DNA from: Opitutaceae bacterium
Lineage (GTDB): Bacteria; Verrucomicrobiota; Verrucomicrobiia; Opitutales; Opitutaceae
NCBI GenBank assembly: GCA_030693515.1
Contig: JAUYAK010000038.1
Location: 1-44,590 of the forward strand
DNA length: 44,590 nt
Reading direction: 5' to 3'
Positions 35,048-43,052 of this stretch are shown here, one piece after another. The notes under the pieces were generated by a model. It was not told where the DNA came from. It searched no databases and saw nothing but the letters and a program-made list of their open reading frames with translations. The translations under genes and the position numbers were made by a program. The first letter of the stretch is position 1. The number at the start of each line of letters is the position of its first letter.

Positions 35048-37246
35048 TCAGGCGATGCTTTCATCGTAGGCGCGCATCGGCACCTCAAGGTGGATGCTCG
35101 TGCCCTGTCCGGGGGCGCTCTTCAGCGTGAAGGTCCCGTCCAGCCGCTCGATGCGTTCACGCATGCCCGAGAGACCGAAATGACCCTCGCTGGCCCCCGC
35201 CTCGGTTCCGGGCACAAAACCGATGCCGTCGTCGCGGATCACGACCGCGATCCAGCCACGCTTCTCCGTCCGCCTGACCTCGAGGGTTAGCTTCCGGGGG
35301 CGGGCATATTTGACGGCGTTATGCACGGCTTCCTGCGCGGCCAAAAGGAGATTGCCCGCCACAAAGTCGGGCACGCCGTTGAGATATCCCGGCGAGCGCA
35401 TTTCGATGGCAATCTGGTGGCCCGCACAAGCCCGCTCCGTGAACTCCTGCAGCGCCTGCGGCAGGGACTTGCCTTGGAGGGGGTGGCTGCGCAACGCCCA
35501 GACCGAGCTGCGCAGCTCCTTGACCGAGTGATCCAACATGCGCTGCGCCACGGTCAGGAGCGCGACCGGTTTGCTGTCCGGATTCATGCCGGTCATCTCC
35601 CGGGCACACGCGCCGATTTGGAAGCCGATGCCGCCCATCGTCTGGAGCAGGGTGTCGTGCAGGTTGGCTGCGAGGCGGTTGCGCTCGCGCAGCGTGGCTT
35701 GAAATTCCACCGCCGCGTCGCGCCGTGCGCTCATCTCCGTCGCCAGCTGCTGGGTCTTGCGCTGCACCTGCCTCCGGAGCTGCCGGACCCAGATCAACGC
35801 GGCGCCAAATCCCGCCGCCACGACCGCCACCGCGCCCAGGAGCCGCTCGGTCGTCCACCAGGACGGCGCGTTCACGACGGTGATATCGGCACCGCTCCGC
35901 AGCACGACCTCGAGCCGCGTGGGCATCAGCGAGAGGCGGGGCGCGGCCTCGGGCGTGTATTCGAGCTGCACGATTCCGGTCACCTCGAGCTCGCTTCCCG
36001 TTTGCAAGGCATCGATGGCCGTCGGATCGCCGGCATGCAGCGCCGCGGTCACGATCATCTCGCCGCTCTGGAGCGTGAGGCGCCGGGCGGGTTGCTTGCC
36101 GTCCGGGGTCGCCTGGACGGCCAGCAAGGTCGCTCGGAATCGAATCAAGTGGCCGTCGAAATCATGCGGGCTTGCCAGCTGCCCGGCTCGCATCGCCGCG
36201 TCGTTCAGGGAAATGATCTCCTCAGGGCCAACCGCGATGGCAACGGGAGCGATCCCGGTCCCAATCTTGCGCACTTGCGCCCCAACCAGCGTTCCCACGG
36301 AACGTGTCATCTCGGCGAATCCGGCGGCCTCCACGCGGTCGCCCGCGCGGAATTCCTCCGGCGAGCGGGTCTCGACCCGGACGGCGCGGTCGCCGTCCTG
36401 CACGTAGAGGAATTTTCCCGGCAAGGCGTAGGTGATGACGCCCGCAACGCGCAGACGATGCGGACCGATCGGTTCCGGGCGGAACGGCAGCAGCCGGTCG
36501 AGCTTGGCGAGCGGAGCCTCGAACGGCGGCACGGCGGGCACCTCAATGACCAGTTCGTCCGCATGGCTGCTGAAAACGCGCGGCATCGTGATCTCGCCCC
36601 GGGTGTTGATGCGGGTGACGGCGACCCCCGTCACGCGAACCTCGGCGTCAACGAGCACCATGGGATCAGGCAGCGCGCTCTTGGGCACCTCAGCGGTGAA
36701 ACGATTGAAGTTCGCTTTGAGTTCGAGCAGCCAACCTGTTTCGGCCGGCTGCAACCCCTGGACCACGCCGCGCACCTCAACCCGTTGGCTGTCCTCGGCT
36801 CCGTTGAAAAAGCGCATCGGATCCATCGGGCGCGCCGATGGCAACGGCTGCTCACCCACGCGGCGGAGCGTTATCGGCATGATTCCCGGCGCGTAGCCTC
36901 CGGGATAGCTGACACCTTCGATTTCCAGAACCTCGCCGACGCGGATGGCCTTGAACGCGGCATCGTCCGACGCCCAGACGCCGTGTTTGCGCGCGTCGGG
37001 CACGAATACCCAAACGCCGCTCGTCTCGTCCTGCACGGTCAATTGGTCGCGCAAACCCCGCCAGGTCACCACGGCCCGCACCCGGACGGGCAGCGCTTTG
37101 GCGGCCTCCTCCCGGGAAAGGGAGCGGACGTCCGCGATGCGCGTGATCGGCTCCTGCGCTCGTGCCACCGCCAGCGGGCAAATGGCCGTCCAGAGTAGAA
37201 TGGCTGCGAAACGAAGCGGCTCCACCGCAGGATGGGCGAGGGACAT
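35048..37246 (-). CDS. Sensor histidine kinase with tandem OB-like periplasmic modules
   Basis: The 732-residue protein has an N-terminal signal anchor (LRFAAILLWTAICPLAVARA) and a ~430-residue periplasmic part. That part looks like four repeated small beta-modules (about 50-150, 155-255, 265-345, 375-460), each opening with a V-x-V-x-G/A-V strand, e.g. PVRVRAVVTW, QRVEVRGVVQG, HRLRVAGVITY, LIRFRATLLAV. One membrane helix follows (~468-486, LLGAVAVVAAGFGAALIWV). A HisKA_3 dimerisation domain has ERNRLAANLHDTLLQTM (His530), and the HATPase domain has AAQEAVHNAVKYA, RDDGIGF and HFGLSGMRERIERLDG. ATG 37246 is preferred to an upstream TTG. It sits 43 bp after the DUF1552 gene and before its likely regulator. 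Confidence 0.9.
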   Translation of the reverse strand: MSLAHPAVEPLRFAAILLWTAICPLAVARAQEPITRIADVRSLSREEAAKALPVRVRAVVTWRGLRDQLTVQDETSGVWVFVPDARKHGVWASDDAAFKAIRVGEVLEIEGVSYPGGYAPGIMPITLRRVGEQPLPSARPMDPMRFFNGAEDSQRVEVRGVVQGLQPAETGWLLELKANFNRFTAEVPKSALPDPMVLVDAEVRVTGVAVTRINTRGEITMPRVFSSHADELVIEVPAVPPFEAPLAKLDRLLPFRPEPIGPHRLRVAGVITYALPGKFLYVQDGDRAVRVETRSPEEFRAGDRVEAAGFAEMTRSVGTLVGAQVRKIGTGIAPVAIAVGPEEIISLNDAAMRAGQLASPHDFDGHLIRFRATLLAVQATPDGKQPARRLTLQSGEMIVTAALHAGDPTAIDALQTGSELEVTGIVQLEYTPEAAPRLSLMPTRLEVVLRSGADITVVNAPSWWTTERLLGAVAVVAAGFGAALIWVRQLRRQVQRKTQQLATEMSARRDAAVEFQATLRERNRLAANLHDTLLQTMGGIGFQIGACAREMTGMNPDSKPVALLTVAQRMLDHSVKELRSSVWALRSHPLQGKSLPQALQEFTERACAGHQIAIEMRSPGYLNGVPDFVAGNLLLAAQEAVHNAVKYARPRKLTLEVRRTEKRGWIAVVIRDDGIGFVPGTEAGASEGHFGLSGMRERIERLDGTFTLKSAPGQGTSIHLEVPMRAYDESIA

Positions 37247-37289
37247 CAAGGTTGGGTCGGCACCACCCGTGCCACTGAGCGCCGGAGGA

Positions 37290-38672
37290 TCAAACGTTGC
37301 CGAGACGGCCGGTCGAGTCGCCGAAGCGCTCGAGGGCCTTCACGCCGACCTGATCGGCGAGGCTGAGGAACAGGTTGCTCATGGGCTTGCCCTCGTGCTT
37401 CACGTAGCGGCCGGGCGTGAGCAGGCCGCCGCCGCCGCCGGCGAGCACGACCGGGAGGTTGTCGTGGGAGTGGCGGTTGCCGTCGGCGTTGCCGCTGCCA
37501 TACACGATGCGCGAATTGTGGAGGAGGGAGCGGCCGTCCACATCCTGGGTCGCCTCCATCTTGGCGAGGAAGGCGGCGAAGCGCTCGACATACCATTGGT
37601 CGATGAGCGCGACCTTGGCCATGCGCTCCTCGTTGTTCTGGTGATGCGAGAGATCGTGGTGGCCTTCGGCGATGCCGATCTGGCTGAAGGAGCGGTTGTC
37701 GCCGTCGTGGCCGAGCATGAAGGTGGAGACGCGCGTGGTGTCGGTCTGGAAGGCGAGCACCATCATGTCATACATGAGGTCGACGTAGTCGGCGTGCGTG
37801 GTCGGGATGCCGGCCGGCGTGGGGCGATCGGGATCGAGGTTGGGGCCGAACCGCTCGGCCTGCTGGATGCGGGCCTCGATGGCGCGGATGCCGGTGAGGT
37901 ATTGGTCGAGCTTGTCGCGATCGCCGGTGTCGAGGCGGCCGGACATGCGGCGGGCGTCCTCCATCACGTAGTCGAGCACGGAGCGGCGGGCGGCGAGGCG
38001 GCGCTGGGCGTTGGCGGCGCGCTCACCGTGCGCGCCCGTGCCGAAGAGGCGCTCGAAGACGAGGCGGGGGTTGTTCTCCGGTGTGACCGGAGTGGAGGCG
38101 TTGGCCCAGGAAATGTTGTATTGGTAGGCGCAGGAGTAGCCGGAATCGCAACCGGCGGACTTGCGCGTGGCATCGCAGGTGAGTTCGAGCGAGGGCAGGC
38201 GCGTGAGGTGGCCGACTTGGTTGGCGATGATCTGGTCGATCGAAATGCCGGCGCGCACGTTCGTGGCGCTCTTGTTGAGGCGGACGCCGGTGAGGAAGAC
38301 GCCGTTGCCGCGCGCGTGGTCGCCGGCGCCATCGGGCCCGCCGACGGCGTTGGCGTGGTCGAGGCCGCCCACGATTTGCAGGTGCGAGCGCACGGCGGCG
38401 AGCGGGGCGAGGGTGGGGTTGAACTTGAAATCGGTCTCGCCGCCCTCGGGCCACCAGGCGCCGGGGATGGCGCCGTTGGGGAAGACGATGAAGGCGGTGC
38501 GCAGCGGCGCGCCGGTCGCGGTGGTCGCGAGCTTGGCCGCGCCGGTATCGGCCAGCAGACGCGAGGCGCCGGCCGAGGCGAACGCCGGCAGCGCGATGCA
38601 CGCCCCGAGGCCGCGCAGAAAGTGGCGGCGGTTCATCGCGGCGGAGAGCGGGGAGGAAGCGGGGAGTTTCAT
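37290..38672 (-). CDS. DUF1552 family exported protein
   Basis: The 460-residue protein has a twin-arginine-like signal (NRRHFLRGLGACIALPAF). The DUF1552 body has FIVFPNGAIPGAWWPEG, LQIVGGLDHANA, GNGVFLTGV, SLELTCDATRKSAGCDSGYS in pieces, YDMMVLAFQTDTTRVSTFML, EGHHDLSHH and RIVYGSGNADGNRHSHDNLP. The family is widespread and paired with DUF1592-type proteins in Planctomycetota and Verrucomicrobiota; its function is unknown. A second ATG at 38636 begins exactly at NRRHF and is an alternative start. It follows the DUF1592 gene by 43 bp on the same strand, the usual pairing. Confidence 0.88.
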   Translation of the reverse strand: MKLPASSPLSAAMNRRHFLRGLGACIALPAFASAGASRLLADTGAAKLATTATGAPLRTAFIVFPNGAIPGAWWPEGGETDFKFNPTLAPLAAVRSHLQIVGGLDHANAVGGPDGAGDHARGNGVFLTGVRLNKSATNVRAGISIDQIIANQVGHLTRLPSLELTCDATRKSAGCDSGYSCAYQYNISWANASTPVTPENNPRLVFERLFGTGAHGERAANAQRRLAARRSVLDYVMEDARRMSGRLDTGDRDKLDQYLTGIRAIEARIQQAERFGPNLDPDRPTPAGIPTTHADYVDLMYDMMVLAFQTDTTRVSTFMLGHDGDNRSFSQIGIAEGHHDLSHHQNNEERMAKVALIDQWYVERFAAFLAKMEATQDVDGRSLLHNSRIVYGSGNADGNRHSHDNLPVVLAGGGGGLLTPGRYVKHEGKPMSNLFLSLADQVGVKALERFGDSTGRLGNV

Positions 38673-38715
38673 GGCGCGTGCGGGCGGGGTTGGGGAAAGG
38701 GGGGCGTCGGTTCGA

Positions 38716-41430
38716 TTACGGTGCGGCGGCGGCCGGGGGTGATGCGTTGAGCGCGAGAGGGCCGGGTGGGGCGCGCCGCTGCTGAAAGGGTGCCGATTCC
38801 ACGATGCCGCGCAAGAGCGCCGAGGGGCGTCCACCCGCGGCTTCCAGCCGGGCGACGAGCGTGTCCACGGTATCGGCGTCGTAGTGCTCAATGCCGCGGC
38901 CTAGCGCGTAGGTGAGCAGCTTCTCGACGAGGCAGTGGTAGAAATCGTGGGAGCGTTTGGTCACGAGCACCGCCTTCAGCTCCCGCACATCGCGGAAGCT
39001 TTCGCCGGTGATCAGTTTTCCGGCGGGTTCGACGGGGTGGCCGGAGTCGGCGTCGCGCCACATGCCCATGGCGTTGAAATTTTCCAGCGCGAGCCCGATG
39101 GGGTCCATGCGGAGGTGGCACGAGGCGCACAGGGGCTCCTTGGCGTGCAGCGCCAGGGTCTCGCGGAGGGTGAGCTTGGCCAGGGCGGTGGGGGAGCCGG
39201 CGTCCTCGAGCGCGGGGATGTTGGGCGGAGGAGGCGGCGGCGGAGCACCGAGGATCGCCTCGAGGATGAAGACCCCGCGCTTTACGGGCGAGGTGCGCGT
39301 GGGGTTAGAAGTCACCGCCAGCACCGTGCCCTGCGTGAGCACGCCGCCGCGCGGACTGTCGGGCGCGAGGGTGACCTTGCGCATGCGCCGGCCCTCGACG
39401 CCCGCGATGCCGTAGTGTTTGGCGAGATCCTCGTTGAGGAAGGTGTAGTCGGCCTGGAGCAGTTCGAGGAGCGGGCGGTCCTCGCGGAGGACGTGCGCAA
39501 ACGTGAGCTCCGTCTCCTCACGCATCGCGCGGCGGAGAGGCTCCGTGAGCTCGGGTTTAGGGAGGCGGTTGAACTCGGTGAAGACGGTCCGCGCCTGGGC
39601 GAGCGCGGCTTCTTCCTCGGGGGTGCGGGTGGTGTTGCCGCGGCGGCCGCCGGTGCCGCCGAAGCCGCTGCGCCGAAACAACGCGCGCGCCGCCTCGAAC
39701 TCGGGATTCGGATGATCGCGCAGGAAAACATCGAGCGGCGTGATCGGCACCGTCGCGATGTCGCGCGCCTCCAACCACTGGCCGGTGAAATTTCGCACCA
39801 GCTCATCCGCGCGCGGCGAGGCGAGCATGCGCTGCAATTGCGCGGGCAGCTGGGCGCGGAGCTGGCCGGCGGCGGCGAGGCGCGTGAGCTCGGCGTCGGG
39901 CGGGGCGGACCAGAGGAAATAGGCCAGCCGGCTCGCCAGCGTGAACTCGTCCACGCGCGGGTGCTTCTCTCCGGGCCGCAGTGGCTCGACCTCCTCGTCG
40001 CGGAACAGAAACCGCGGCGAAGCCAGCACGGCCACCATCGCCTGCGCGACGCCCGCCTCGAAGGTGGCGCGCGGGGCCGAATAGGTGGCTTCCGCCAGCG
40101 CCACGAGCCGATCGAGGGAACCGGCGTCCACCGGCCGGCGAAACGCCCGCGACGCGAACTCGCCGAGCACCTCGCGCGCGTAGGCTCGGCGCTCTGCGGC
40201 GGCGACCGGGGGATCGCGGGGAAAGACCTTTTCGTAGCCCGCGGGTTTGACCCAGTGCTTTTCCTCCAGCGGGCCGCGCACGGTCACGCCGGAGAGGCGG
40301 AGGCGGAGGTTCCGCCACTGCGTCTGGTAGGGGAGGTGGGGCCGGACCTCGATGGAGAACTCGTGCTCGCCGGCCGCCCACTCGCGCTCGGCCGCGAACT
40401 CGAAACGCTTGTCGCCTTCGCGCTGGAAGTCCTGCGCGTGGATGACCTGGCCATCGACCTTGAACACGAGGTGCGCGCGGTTCAGGTCGAAGAAATTGTC
40501 CACGTAGCGCTCCAGCGTGCGGGCTTCGAAGCTGATGCGGTATTTGCCGGGATGCTCGACGCGATGCTTCGCGGCGACGGTGAGCGGCGTGTAGTAGGAG
40601 AGATCGATCATCGTGCCTTCGACGACGGGGGCCGGGCGGGCGTGGGGCGGCGGCTGGTTGGAGGGACCGCGTCCGGCGGTGCGGCCTGCGCGGGCGGCGG
40701 CGGGAGCGGCCGGGGCACCCGCCGCGGCGGGCGGCGGCGTCAAGGCGGGGAGTTCGCCGGGGGGTGCAGCCGCGGGCTTGGGCTCAACCGGCACGACCGG
40801 GTCGATCGTGATCGTCTTGAAGGCGGAGCCGGCGACGACGGTCTCGGCGGGAATCCGCGACTGCAGCGGGACGAACTTCCCCACGATGATTTGGGCGGCA
40901 TCGAGGTATTTCTCGAGCAGCATGGGGGAGATGGTGAGGACATCGGCGATGTTGTCGAAGCCGTGGCCAGTGTCATCGGCGGGGAATTCCTTCGCGGTGT
41001 CGTAGTCCACTCCGGTCAGGTCGCGGATGGTGTTGCGGTATTCGGTGCGGTTGAGCCGGCGCACGGCGGTCCGGCCGGGGTCCGGCGCGGCGGGATCGAG
41101 CCCGAACGCCTCACGTTTGATCCAGGTGTGCAGCCGGGCGAGCTCGGCGGGCGTGGGCTGGGCCTCCTCCGCGGGCGGCATGAGCTGGGTGCGGGTATTC
41201 TTCAGCACGCTGGCCCAGAGCTTGGAATCGCGGAGCGCCTTGGGGTCGTCGAGGGTGACGCCGCCCTTGGCATGGCTGTCGCCGTGGCAGTCGTAGCAGT
41301 ATTTCGCGAGGAGGGGCTGCACGTCGCGGCGGAAACCCTCGAGACTCGGCTCCGCGGCGCCACAGGCGCTCACCGCCGTGATTGTGAGCACGACTGCGAC
41401 GGTGCGCAGGCGGCCGGGGCGCTTCAACAT
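38716..41430 (-). CDS. DUF1587/1595/1592/1588/1585 protein with cytochrome c motif
   Basis: The 904-residue exported protein has an N-terminal signal with a Cys at the lipobox-like SAC. A cytochrome-type heme motif CYDCH lies at 45-49. DUF1587 follows (~122-185, RRLNRTEYRNTIRDLTG). A long Ala/Pro-rich linker (~225-275) leads into a beta-rich, carbohydrate-binding-like segment. DUF1595 and DUF1592 come next (FASRAFRRPVDAGS, LASRLAYFLWSAPPD, NFTGQWLEARD), then DUF1588 with a second CASCH motif and LRMDPIGLALENFNAMG, then DUF1585 (LVEKLLTYALGRGIEHYD). This planctomycete-cytochrome architecture is found in secreted proteins of unknown function, probably redox-active. It is the partner of the downstream DUF1552 gene. 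Confidence 0.9.
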   Translation of the reverse strand: MLKRPGRLRTVAVVLTITAVSACGAAEPSLEGFRRDVQPLLAKYCYDCHGDSHAKGGVTLDDPKALRDSKLWASVLKNTRTQLMPPAEEAQPTPAELARLHTWIKREAFGLDPAAPDPGRTAVRRLNRTEYRNTIRDLTGVDYDTAKEFPADDTGHGFDNIADVLTISPMLLEKYLDAAQIIVGKFVPLQSRIPAETVVAGSAFKTITIDPVVPVEPKPAAAPPGELPALTPPPAAAGAPAAPAAARAGRTAGRGPSNQPPPHARPAPVVEGTMIDLSYYTPLTVAAKHRVEHPGKYRISFEARTLERYVDNFFDLNRAHLVFKVDGQVIHAQDFQREGDKRFEFAAEREWAAGEHEFSIEVRPHLPYQTQWRNLRLRLSGVTVRGPLEEKHWVKPAGYEKVFPRDPPVAAAERRAYAREVLGEFASRAFRRPVDAGSLDRLVALAEATYSAPRATFEAGVAQAMVAVLASPRFLFRDEEVEPLRPGEKHPRVDEFTLASRLAYFLWSAPPDAELTRLAAAGQLRAQLPAQLQRMLASPRADELVRNFTGQWLEARDIATVPITPLDVFLRDHPNPEFEAARALFRRSGFGGTGGRRGNTTRTPEEEAALAQARTVFTEFNRLPKPELTEPLRRAMREETELTFAHVLREDRPLLELLQADYTFLNEDLAKHYGIAGVEGRRMRKVTLAPDSPRGGVLTQGTVLAVTSNPTRTSPVKRGVFILEAILGAPPPPPPPNIPALEDAGSPTALAKLTLRETLALHAKEPLCASCHLRMDPIGLALENFNAMGMWRDADSGHPVEPAGKLITGESFRDVRELKAVLVTKRSHDFYHCLVEKLLTYALGRGIEHYDADTVDTLVARLEAAGGRPSALLRGIVESAPFQQRRAPPGPLALNASPPAAAAP

Positions 41431-41577
41431 GGGGTAGGGGAGTTGGATTTCACCGAGGCTCCGTGATTTCAGGTGCAGGGTAAGACGCTGCGCACCGCAA
41501 TGGGATGCGCCGTGGTCGCCATGGCGGCGAGTATCTCTGCGGACCGTCCGCCGCCCGGGCCAGCGGCAGGCCTAGGC

Positions 41578-42927
41578 CTAGACCTTCCAGCCCGCGCGGT
41601 AGCGGTCGCGGGTGAGCCAGGCGGAGTCGCCGCCGCTGGCAAAGCGGTTCTTGGCGGGGTTCCACTTGGCATTGGCGCCGTAGCGGTAGGCGAAGTTCAT
41701 CACGTGGCACGCGATCACGGAACTGGCGCCGATCTCGACGTCGCAGATCGGCCGTTTGCGCGACTGCACGCAGTCCACGAAATCCTGGAAGTGGCTCTTG
41801 CTGTTGTAGAGCTTCACCTTGGCGTCGGCCAGATACTTTCTCTCGGCGAGGGTGACCTCGCGCTCCATCGATGTGCCCTTGTCGATTTCCTTGTCCCAGA
41901 ATTTGTGGACGGTCTTGTCGGCCATGATGAGCTCGAACTTGCCGCGGTTCACGTGGCAGGTGCCCTCGGTGCCGTAGAACGACACGCCCTTGCCGCGGAC
42001 GTGCGTGAGCACGGTGCCGTCGGCATAGACGAGCTGGGCGCCGCGTTTGGCCGTCTCCCAATCCTTCGGGGCTCGCACCTCGATCGGGCCGTTGCCGTCC
42101 ATGCCGAGCGCCCATTGCGAAATGTCGATGTGGTGCGCGCCCCAGTCGGTGATCATGCCGCCGCCGAATTCCCACGTCTGGCGCCAGTCGGGGAAATTGT
42201 CGTGCACGCCGCGCGGGCTGAGGAAGGGATTGTAGTTCACCAGCGGGCCGGGGCCGCACCACATCTTCCAATCGAGGCCGGGCTCCATTTCCTCGGCGGG
42301 TTTGGTGTAGGGCTTGGCGGGATCGCCGAAGGAGACGTTGATGGTGCTCACGCGGCCGAGCACGCCGTTGCGCACGAGTTCGGCGGCGACCCGAAACTCC
42401 TTCAGCGAGCGTTGCTGCGAGCCAGTCTGGAAGACGCGGTTGGCCTTGCGGACCTCCTTCACGAGCTCGACGGCCTCGCGGACATTGTAGGTGAGGGGCT
42501 TTTCACAATAGACATCCTTGCCCGCGCGCACGGCGGCGATGGCGATGTAGGCGTGCCAGTGGTCGGGAGTGGCGATGACGACGATGTCGATGTCCTTGCG
42601 CGCGATCACCTCGCGGAAATCGGTGTAGGCGTCGCAGGCCTTGTAGGTCTCGCCCTCCTTCTTGGAGTAGGCCTCGTCGATGCGCTTCTTCGCGGCCTCG
42701 CGGCGCGTGGTATCCACATCGCACACGGCGACGATCTGCACATCGTCGCGACCGAGGAAATTGCCGACATGGCCCTTCATCATCTTGCCCATGCCGATGC
42801 AGCCGAGCGTGAGGCGTTTGCTGGGGGCGGTGTCGGCGGACCAGACGCGGCCTGGCAAGATGAGCGGCGCGGCGGCGACGGCGGAGGCTTGAAGGAAACG
42901 GCGGCGGGTGAGCGAAGCGAGGGACAT
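41578..42927 (-). CDS. Tat-exported Gfo/Idh/MocA family oxidoreductase
   Basis: NAD(P)-dependent sugar-type oxidoreductase, 449 residues, with a twin-arginine signal (TRRRFLQASAVAAAPL). The Rossmann domain has TLGCIGMGKMMKGHVG, IVVIATPDHWHAYIA and the family CEKPLT. The C-terminal alpha/beta domain has GGGMITDWGAHHIDI (catalytic His region) and FQDFVDCVQSRKRPICDVE. Such Tat-exported members bring a tightly bound cofactor to the periplasm and act on sugars or inositols; the substrate is not predictable. It is divergent from the esterase gene (125 bp) and upstream of the DUF1592 gene by 147 bp on the same strand. The stop overlaps the palindrome AGGCCTAGGCCT. Confidence 0.9.
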   Translation of the reverse strand: MSLASLTRRRFLQASAVAAAPLILPGRVWSADTAPSKRLTLGCIGMGKMMKGHVGNFLGRDDVQIVAVCDVDTTRREAAKKRIDEAYSKKEGETYKACDAYTDFREVIARKDIDIVVIATPDHWHAYIAIAAVRAGKDVYCEKPLTYNVREAVELVKEVRKANRVFQTGSQQRSLKEFRVAAELVRNGVLGRVSTINVSFGDPAKPYTKPAEEMEPGLDWKMWCGPGPLVNYNPFLSPRGVHDNFPDWRQTWEFGGGMITDWGAHHIDISQWALGMDGNGPIEVRAPKDWETAKRGAQLVYADGTVLTHVRGKGVSFYGTEGTCHVNRGKFELIMADKTVHKFWDKEIDKGTSMEREVTLAERKYLADAKVKLYNSKSHFQDFVDCVQSRKRPICDVEIGASSVIACHVMNFAYRYGANAKWNPAKNRFASGGDSAWLTRDRYRAGWKV

Positions 42928-43052
42928 GGGGTTGAAGTGGGTTGGAAGCGGAAAAGACGCGCACTGTAGGCAAGAGATGCACGCTGGAAAGCCCCGAGAT
43001 CACCGACTCGCGGCTCGCCTCGGCGGTTTCGAGGGCTAAGAAGCCGAGTGCC

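Noticed and set aside
38935-41466. Plus-strand open frame of over 800 codons across the DUF1592 gene
   Set aside because: Antisense shadow of a gene with clear domains. Composition is Gly/Arg/Val/Glu-rich and it has no family match.
41568-41580. Palindrome AGGCCTAGGCCTA at the Gfo/Idh/MocA stop, also present inside kup near 6926
   Set aside because: CTAG is rare in high-GC DNA, but two copies, one within a coding Leu/Gly run, are not enough to call a motif.
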